Of a stretch of DNA of 64,000 bases, positions 58,146 to 64,000 are shown one piece after another. The notes beneath the pieces are model-generated. The model was given only the letters and a program-made list of their open reading frames with translations, did no database searches and was not told the DNA's origin. Both the position numbers and the translations under genes were made by a program. How positions within the stretch are numbered: the first letter of the stretch is position 1; each line of letters opens with the position of its first letter. Source of the stretch: Bacteroidales bacterium (lineage in GTDB: Bacteria; Bacteroidota; Bacteroidia; Bacteroidales; ML635J-15); NCBI GenBank assembly GCA_017651185.1, contig JAGCDJ010000032.1:1-64000 (forward strand), in the 5' to 3' direction.

Positions 58146-60110
58146 ATGAAACTCAGGGTTTTAATTCTGCTATTTGTCGTTTTTGCAACCTTGGTGTCTT
58201 GTTCCGACAAGACCGTTTCGTTCGACCCGATTGTGAATTTTGAATCTGTCAACGACACAGTTTTGCTGGATATGGATTTGGAAGATGTGGTGCTGAAAGG
58301 CATTGTACTGCCGTCGGTTCGCCAGACATCGGATGATGGATTCAGGTTTTCGTTTGATGTGCCATCGATGGGAGATGGAAAATTATACTACAAGATTTAT
58401 TATCAGAACGAAACCTATAAGTTTCCCGAAGGCGATTCGTTGTGTGATGAGAATTTCTATGGCAGTTGGGAAGATGTGTCTGTTGGTTTCAAGGAAATTG
58501 CTGATGCAGAAAAGGTTGAGGATTATTTCCGTATAGTTGGGAATCCACGCGACGAGAAAATATATTATGGCAGCGACATTTCTGAAAATACGGCAAGTTA
58601 CGAGAAAATATTGAAGACGACCGAACGGATAAAGAATTCGTCAGATTGGTATGCTTCGATTGTGGAAAAGGCGAAAAATAATGGTTTTTCGGTCGAAAAG
58701 CAGTTGTTTCTTGATGCGCAGTGGTGTATTGCAAACGACCGCCACGCCGACGGAGATGTAAATCACCGTTGGAAACGCAATCCGCGCGTGGGTTGCTATT
58801 CATTTATGCTTGTAGTCTGCAACGAAAAAGGACTTGCTCAGATTCCAGAATACATAAAAAACATAGGCGCTACGGATGAAAACGGCAAATTTGTAAATCC
58901 TTTCGAGTGGTTTGCCAACAACAAATCAGGGGACATTGTGGTGGAGAAAAGCAAGAAAGTGCTGAAAACAAGGGCTGTCATCACACCAAAGGACGGAATA
59001 TTTGTTGACGAACTGAATATCCGTACACCCGAATACACTATTGATACAAGTTGCAGCGAATGCGGCTCGAACGATTCGTTGTACCAGAAAGCATTGTTCC
59101 AGCAGTTTTTCCCTGCAGTAAGTCAGCAATATACCCTGCGAAATATTCCCGAAATCCGCGATGTGGTTGGAAATCCCGATTTTACCTTGGAAGAATATGC
59201 AAAAGGTGACGAGAAATATCCAGCTTCGCAACGAATACAGGACTATCCGCATATAACCGACCGTCCGTGTTCTACCGTGAAGGTTGACAAAAATGGTGAA
59301 TACATAACCATTGTAAATCCGGGTTCCGAAGCCAGCAACATGAAGAAGGAATCGACAGGCATTAAGACGCGTTTGGGCTTCACTTACGGCAAATACCGTG
59401 GAAAAATCAAGTTCCCGTCGATGCTTAACGAGCACAATGTCTGGAACGGACTTACCTACGCATTTTGGATGATATATCAGGACAACCATCCGTGGAACAA
59501 TCGTCGCGGATGCTATAACTGCGGTTACATCGACAAGGGTGACGATTCGGAAAATCCTGTACGCGAGACATTCAACAAATATTCGGAGATTGATATTGAG
59601 ATTGTGAAGGCTTCGAGGTACTGGCCAGAACAATATTACAGGAATAAGCCTGCTCCAAGTGATGATGCAATGCATAATAATGAAATTATGTACTGCTGTA
59701 CTAACTGGGATTTGGCATGTCCGCAACCAAAAAAATTTGCTGCTGGGATAAACAGCATTGACTATAAAGGTACAACCTACGAGGCAATGCGTTGGTCTGA
59801 CTTGTACAAGGCATTGACTATAAAAAGTCCGATGTCTAACGATGTGTTCAGCGAGGACTACTATTACTACGAAATTGAATGGCGTCCCACCGAAATTATC
59901 TGGCGATTGGGAAGTTCGCCCGACAACATGAAGGTGGTAGGGTATATGAACGATGAGGTTACATCGATTCCAAACAACCAGATGCTTTGCATCATAACTC
60001 AGGAGTATCATTATTCGGAGTGGTGGCCGCCAATAGTGTTCGACCAAGGCTTGATTCCGTTCAATAAGAGCGACATTGAAGGACGTGTATATGAAATTGT
60101 AATTGAATAA
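58146..60110 (+). CDS. Lipoprotein with GH16-like C-terminal domain
   Basis: A 654-residue lipoprotein (MKLRVLILLFVVFATLVSC, lipobox LVSC). Residues 20-130 form an N-terminal beta domain (GDGKLYYKIYYQNETYKF), followed by a helical region. From about 390 the sequence reads like a concanavalin-type beta-sandwich of glycoside hydrolase family 16: YGKYRGKIKFP, then EIDIE at 481-485, which matches the GH16 catalytic E-I-D-I-E motif, and YYYYEIEWRPTEIIWRLGS near 578-596, matching the family's EWTPDxIxWYVDG strand. Cys-containing NNRRGCYNCGY is unusual. It may cut or remodel an exopolysaccharide. The start is 1 nt after ettA and it ends 2 nt before the AlgI-like gene. Confidence 0.62.
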   Translation: MKLRVLILLFVVFATLVSCSDKTVSFDPIVNFESVNDTVLLDMDLEDVVLKGIVLPSVRQTSDDGFRFSFDVPSMGDGKLYYKIYYQNETYKFPEGDSLCDENFYGSWEDVSVGFKEIADAEKVEDYFRIVGNPRDEKIYYGSDISENTASYEKILKTTERIKNSSDWYASIVEKAKNNGFSVEKQLFLDAQWCIANDRHADGDVNHRWKRNPRVGCYSFMLVVCNEKGLAQIPEYIKNIGATDENGKFVNPFEWFANNKSGDIVVEKSKKVLKTRAVITPKDGIFVDELNIRTPEYTIDTSCSECGSNDSLYQKALFQQFFPAVSQQYTLRNIPEIRDVVGNPDFTLEEYAKGDEKYPASQRIQDYPHITDRPCSTVKVDKNGEYITIVNPGSEASNMKKESTGIKTRLGFTYGKYRGKIKFPSMLNEHNVWNGLTYAFWMIYQDNHPWNNRRGCYNCGYIDKGDDSENPVRETFNKYSEIDIEIVKASRYWPEQYYRNKPAPSDDAMHNNEIMYCCTNWDLACPQPKKFAAGINSIDYKGTTYEAMRWSDLYKALTIKSPMSNDVFSEDYYYYEIEWRPTEIIWRLGSSPDNMKVVGYMNDEVTSIPNNQMLCIITQEYHYSEWWPPIVFDQGLIPFNKSDIEGRVYEIVIE

Positions 60111-60112
60111 GT

Positions 60113-61528
60113 ATGGTATTTAGCAGCAACATATTCCTATTGTATTTTCTGCCGGCATTTCTGGTGCTGTACTTTATCACACCAAACAAATTCCGCAACT
60201 ATACATTGCTTCTGGCGTCGATTGTTTTCTACGCTTACGGCGCACCCGACTTTGTAATCCAGCTTACGGCTTCGACAATATTGAATTTCTTCCTTGTAAA
60301 GTTGATGTGCAAGGTTGAAAAGCCAAGTTTGAAAAAACTTTTCTGCGGATTATCAATAGCGATAAGTCTCGGATTGCTTGCATATTACAAGTACGGCAAC
60401 TTCACGATGGAGAACATTAACGCCATACGCGGAATGTTTGGCAGCGAACCAGTGGAATGGATTAAGATTCTGCTACCAGTTGGCATTTCTTTTTTCACTT
60501 TCCAAAGCATAACCTATACCGTTGACACTTACCGCGGAGTGAACGAGCCGATGAGAAAGTTGTCGGACTACATGGTTTACATTATGATGTTCCCGCAGTT
60601 AATTGCCGGTCCTATTGTGCGTTACAACGAAATTGCAGGGCAGATTACCAATCGCAAGCATAGCTGGTCGGAATGTCTGCAAGGGTTCTACCGCTTTGTA
60701 ATCGGTTTGAGCAAGAAGATTCTCATTGCTGATGTGCTCGGTCGTTGGGTTGACAGTATGCTTGTAGGTGACTTGGCAACTCTCGACACCGCCACATCGT
60801 GGATTGTGATAGCGGCATACACCATGCAACTTTACTTCGACTTTTCGGGTTATTCCGACATGGCAATAGGTCTTGGTCGCATAATGGGTTTCTCCTTCCC
60901 CGAAAATTTCGACAATCCGTACAACTCATCAAGTATCAGCGAGTTCTGGAGGCGTTGGCATATCACACTCGGTTCATTCATGCGTAACTACCTGTATATT
61001 CCGCTTGGGGGTAACAGATGCGCAAAATCGCGCATGTATTTCAACTTGTGGGTGGTGTTCCTGCTGTCGGGACTTTGGCACGGTGCAAGCTGGAACTTTG
61101 TAATCTGGGGTGCTTACCACGGATTTTTCCTTGTGATGGAAAGGTTGTTTCTTGGAAAAGTTTATGAGAAGATTGGCAAGTTTCCGAGCGTGCTGATTAC
61201 TTTTATCCTTGTGATGGTTGGCTGGGCTATTTTCAGAATTGAAAATATTGGTGATTGCTGGACATTTATCACGCGCCTGTTCTCGTTCGATTTCGCAAAG
61301 GTAAGTATTCACGATGCACAATTAGTGACGACACTTGTTGCGGCACTCGCGTTTTCGTTTGTCGGGTTGTTTGGTTTCGGCAAAAAGATGCAGAAATTTG
61401 TCTTCACCACCGAATATTCTACATGGCAGCATGTTGTTGTATGGATAGTGGCGATGTTTATGCTACTTATGAGCATTGCCGCACTCAATGTTTCAAGTTT
61501 TAGTCCCTTCATTTATTTCAGGTTCTGA
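60113..61528 (+). CDS. AlgI-type MBOAT O-acyltransferase
   Basis: A 471-residue polytopic membrane protein of the MBOAT family. It moves acyl (usually acetyl) groups across the inner membrane to a polysaccharide or other acceptor. Marks are NIFLLYFLPAFLVLYFI at the start, LPVGISFFTFQSITYTVDTY, MMFPQLIAGPIVRY, YFDFSGYSDMAIGLG, WRRWHITLGSFMRNYLYIPLGG, and SGLWHGASWNFVIWGAYHG. In the last, His323 is the invariant MBOAT catalytic histidine. It precedes two AlgJ/AlgX-like genes, the same partnership as in alginate acetylation, and overlaps the first by one base (TGATG). Confidence 0.92.
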   Translation: MVFSSNIFLLYFLPAFLVLYFITPNKFRNYTLLLASIVFYAYGAPDFVIQLTASTILNFFLVKLMCKVEKPSLKKLFCGLSIAISLGLLAYYKYGNFTMENINAIRGMFGSEPVEWIKILLPVGISFFTFQSITYTVDTYRGVNEPMRKLSDYMVYIMMFPQLIAGPIVRYNEIAGQITNRKHSWSECLQGFYRFVIGLSKKILIADVLGRWVDSMLVGDLATLDTATSWIVIAAYTMQLYFDFSGYSDMAIGLGRIMGFSFPENFDNPYNSSSISEFWRRWHITLGSFMRNYLYIPLGGNRCAKSRMYFNLWVVFLLSGLWHGASWNFVIWGAYHGFFLVMERLFLGKVYEKIGKFPSVLITFILVMVGWAIFRIENIGDCWTFITRLFSFDFAKVSIHDAQLVTTLVAALAFSFVGLFGFGKKMQKFVFTTEYSTWQHVVVWIVAMFMLLMSIAALNVSSFSPFIYFRF

Positions 61529-63036
61529 TGGAGAAGTGGGTTCATAGAATATTGTGCATACTGACGATGCTGGTTTTCGTTCTGATTTTCATTCAGGAGA
61601 AGACGCATTTTGTCAGTATGAAACAACTTGGCGGTGTGGTTGAGGAAGTCGCTTTCCCGAAGTTTACTATGAAAGATTATGTTGATAGGGAATATCAAAA
61701 TAAACTTGAAAATTATACGAAGCAGAATTTCGGTTTCAGGGAATGGGCGATAAGGTGTTACAATCAGTATTTGTGGGATTTTTATGGTATCACAAGAGCA
61801 CGTGTGTCGGTAGGTAGTGATGGTTGGCTGTACGAACCGCAATATGTAGAAGAATACTATCAAAGCCGAATGTATGATTTTACCGACGATCCAGATGCTA
61901 TGAAGGAAATTTTCAGAAAGGAGGCTGTGCGCCTGTATAAGTTGCAGGAGATACTCAAGGAATTCGGCGTTACGTTGTTTGTAATGATTGAACCGGGGAA
62001 GGAAAAAGTGTTTCCGGAACATTTGCCCGATGGTGGAAAATATACTAGGCCTATGGGCGTGAAGGCTGTTGACTATTACCCATATCTATTTGATAGTCTC
62101 GGTGTAAACTATGTGAACTTTTCGAAATACTTTGTTGAGCAGAAAGGCAAGACCGATTATCCGCTTTTCCCGCAGACGGGTACGCACTGGTCGAATATTG
62201 CCGCGTTGCATAGTGCTGATTCACTTTTGAGGTATATGGAACATATTGGCAAAAGAAACATTCACAATTTGAATATAGGTCCTGCATATTACGACAAAAC
62301 CATCAAACCAGACGATGACCTTGAACAGATGATGAACCTAATCAGGGAGATTCCACAGGAACCGAACATGTATGCTTCGGTGTCGGTTGACAATGATACG
62401 ACAGCCGAAAAGCCCAAACTGATTACAATCGGCGATTCGTTTTTCTGGAACATTGCGTATGGAATTCCTATGGATTCAATATTTTCCGAGAAACAATACT
62501 GGTACTACAACAGTACTGTATATTTCTCTCCCAATTACACGTCAACGTCCGAAATTGATTTGACAACAGAATTGCTTAGAACTGATTATGTTATGCTTTC
62601 GTATTGTACAGCAATGATATATTACATAGGTAATGGATTCATTGCAAAATCGCTTGTTCATCTTTGTTACGACGATGCGCAAATACAGAGTGTGCTTGAC
62701 GGTCTGATTTCGTGTATGGAAAATGATGCGGGTTGGAAGGCCTCGCTTGAGAAGAAAGCGAAAGAGCGGAACATCTCTCTCGAAGATGTAATGATAGGTG
62801 ATGCAAAGTATTTGATATACACCAATCCTGAAAATTATTTTGAGGAACTAAATGGACCGGATGTTCCGAGAGTGAGGAATAAGGATTTATGCATCAAGCA
62901 GATAAAAGGGAGAATTTATGGTTATCAACCATGGCTTGATGAAGTAAGAAAAGATGCTGAAAAATGGAATATCTCGCTTGATTCTGCAGTTACACGCAAT
63001 GCGGTATGGTTTTACAATCAACATAAATCGGAGTAG
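61528..63036 (+). CDS. AlgJ/AlgX-like SGNH acetyltransferase-type protein
   Basis: A 502-residue protein with an N-terminal membrane anchor (RILCILTMLVFVLIFIQ, about 6-22) and a periplasmic SGNH-like domain. It shows NFGFREWAIRCYNQYLW, GSDGWLY, TLFVMIEPGKEKVFPE, the histidine region TGTHWSN with His220, and the nucleophile block TIGDSFFWN with Ser304. In AlgJ and AlgX the His is in a D-x-H motif; here that Asp is Gly. It probably takes acetyl from the adjacent MBOAT protein and passes it to a periplasmic glycan. The C-terminal 120 residues (after about 385) are helical and charged. A paralogue follows at 63048. Confidence 0.8.
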   Translation: MEKWVHRILCILTMLVFVLIFIQEKTHFVSMKQLGGVVEEVAFPKFTMKDYVDREYQNKLENYTKQNFGFREWAIRCYNQYLWDFYGITRARVSVGSDGWLYEPQYVEEYYQSRMYDFTDDPDAMKEIFRKEAVRLYKLQEILKEFGVTLFVMIEPGKEKVFPEHLPDGGKYTRPMGVKAVDYYPYLFDSLGVNYVNFSKYFVEQKGKTDYPLFPQTGTHWSNIAALHSADSLLRYMEHIGKRNIHNLNIGPAYYDKTIKPDDDLEQMMNLIREIPQEPNMYASVSVDNDTTAEKPKLITIGDSFFWNIAYGIPMDSIFSEKQYWYYNSTVYFSPNYTSTSEIDLTTELLRTDYVMLSYCTAMIYYIGNGFIAKSLVHLCYDDAQIQSVLDGLISCMENDAGWKASLEKKAKERNISLEDVMIGDAKYLIYTNPENYFEELNGPDVPRVRNKDLCIKQIKGRIYGYQPWLDEVRKDAEKWNISLDSAVTRNAVWFYNQHKSE

Positions 63037-63047
63037 CATTTCATTTG

Positions 63048-64000
63048 ATGAAAAAGTGGATTTCCCCAATATTATGCATATTTACATTGCTGGTTTTCTT
63101 AGCAATATTTTTGCAAGGGAAATTCCATTTTGTTGATATAAAACAATTGAATGGGGCGGAGGAAAGGATAGAAAAGCCTAAATTTTCGTTTTCAAGTTGC
63201 AAAAGTGGTGAATATCAAACTGGAATTGAAAGGTACAGCAAAGAAAATTTTGGATTTCGCGAATCTTTAATAAGATTTTATCATCAGTACCTATATTCTT
63301 TGTTTGGCAAGGATGCAACAAAAGGCTTTGTTACGGGCAAGGACGGTATGCTTTTCGAGGAGTCGTACATATTAAGCTATACGGGGCAGACTTTTGTCGG
63401 TAAGGGAAAGGTGGATGAAGTTTCGTCGCGCATAAAGTTGATTCAGGATATGCTAGCAGCAAGAAATGTTACTCTGCTGACGGTTTTGGCACCTGGAAAG
63501 GCTTCGTATTATCCCGAACTTATTCCCGACTATTACCTTGAAAAGGCGAACGAGACCAACAACTACAAGGAATATGTCAATGATTTCGATAGCATTGGCA
63601 TAAATTACATTGATTTCAACCGCTATTTCTGCAATATGAAAGACACGGCGAGCAAAGCCATTTATTGCAACCTTGGTGCCCATTGGACAATTTATGCGGC
63701 ATCGCTTGCGATGGATTCGCTTGCTGGTTATATGGAAGGCAAGACAGGCAAGAATCACGCCCACCTTGCTTTTGATGGTTTCACCATTTCCGATTCGCTA
63801 ATTAATCAGGACGATGACATCTACAAGTCTATGAACCTTATGTTTCCGTTGAAGCATAACCGAATTGACAATCCGATTTTGAAGTTTAATGAAGGCTATA
63901 AGCCCAAGGTTCTTGCTATTTCGGATTCGTATTGGTGGACGGTTTGGGCATGGAATGTTGCAATACCGCAGAACATTTTCTCTGATGGTGGATTTTGGTT
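63048..64000 (+). CDS. Second AlgJ/AlgX-like SGNH protein, 5' part
   Basis: The window ends inside this gene after 317 codons. It starts MKKWISPILCIFTLLVFLAI (membrane anchor) and parallels its neighbour: GKFHFVDIKQLNG, NFGFRESLIRFYHQYLY, GKDGMLFEE, LLTVLAPGKASYYPE, then LGAHWTIY for the histidine block and AISDSYWW for the serine block. Again the residue two before the His is Gly rather than Asp. The two genes are separated by 11 nt and look like a tandem duplication that has diverged; similarity is strongest in the N-terminal anchor and around the catalytic blocks. The C-terminal end is not visible. Confidence 0.8.
   Translation, partial: MKKWISPILCIFTLLVFLAIFLQGKFHFVDIKQLNGAEERIEKPKFSFSSCKSGEYQTGIERYSKENFGFRESLIRFYHQYLYSLFGKDATKGFVTGKDGMLFEESYILSYTGQTFVGKGKVDEVSSRIKLIQDMLAARNVTLLTVLAPGKASYYPELIPDYYLEKANETNNYKEYVNDFDSIGINYIDFNRYFCNMKDTASKAIYCNLGAHWTIYAASLAMDSLAGYMEGKTGKNHAHLAFDGFTISDSLINQDDDIYKSMNLMFPLKHNRIDNPILKFNEGYKPKVLAISDSYWWTVWAWNVAIPQNIFSDGGFW

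Noticed and set aside
58926..60047. A 373-codon open frame on the minus strand opposite the GH16-like gene
   Set aside because: It overlaps a plus-strand gene with a lipobox, GH16-type motifs and operon spacing; the antisense product has no recognisable features.

Overview
The window looks like a chromosomal segment from a member of the Bacteroidales (Bacteroidota). The evidence is of several kinds. Many genes are preceded by the Bacteroidota-type -7 box TAnnTTTG(C), and I see no clear Shine-Dalgarno stretches. Two proteins end in a type IX secretion (T9SS) type A sorting domain. There are GldB-like, PorE-like, DUF4249, DUF6029 and Omp28-type proteins. A methylmalonyl-CoA decarboxylase operon points to succinate/propionate fermentation. 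I saw no phage, transposase or CRISPR locus.

Layout. 1-2307 (minus): 5' part of fmt after two formylglycine-generating-enzyme-like exported proteins. 2422-5522 (minus): tight operon of an outer-membrane barrel, a GNAT-type N-acyltransferase and an OmpA-type protein. 5654-8646: convergent gldB-like gene and a PorE-like TPR/beta-propeller/OmpA protein sharing a terminal hairpin. 8956-9152: tRNA-Gly and tRNA-Leu. 9309-11125: M20 amidohydrolase and a TrmH-family methyltransferase. 11457-15829 (minus): methylmalonyl-CoA epimerase and the sodium-pumping decarboxylase subunits. 16079-17806 (plus): a three-gene cassette of TerB-like protein, 82-residue putative precursor peptide and MvdC/MvdD-type ATP-grasp ligase, the best candidate for an undescribed system (a graspetide-type RiPP). 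17878-23450 (minus): GH78 rhamnosidase, a thioredoxin-like protein and a patatin/beta-barrel protein. 23543-27123: priA and pfkA.

28012-41580 holds one 4522-codon gene for a giant secreted protein: about eleven FN3 modules, cleaved-adhesin-like domains, InlB-B-like repeats and twelve MucBP-like repeats, then a T9SS tail. Non-coding interspersed repeats lie on both sides of it. 41822-49374 (minus): class II ribonucleotide reductase, a TonB-dependent receptor with its DUF4249 lipoprotein, a C_GCAxxG_C_C protein and trmB. 49518-51821: a 767-residue EF-hand membrane protein of unknown role. 52365-53054 (minus): a small T9SS cargo protein. 53211-56404: TlpA-like thioredoxin, DUF6029 barrel and Omp28-like lipoprotein. 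56456-64000: ettA, then a GH16-like lipoprotein, an AlgI-type MBOAT O-acyltransferase and two AlgJ/AlgX-like SGNH proteins (the last cut by the window end), probably a polysaccharide O-acylation and remodelling locus.

Taken together the window mixes housekeeping genes (fmt, priA, pfkA, trmB, ettA, nrdJ, tRNAs) with cell-envelope and secreted functions. Function calls rest on motif recognition by eye; no database search was run.
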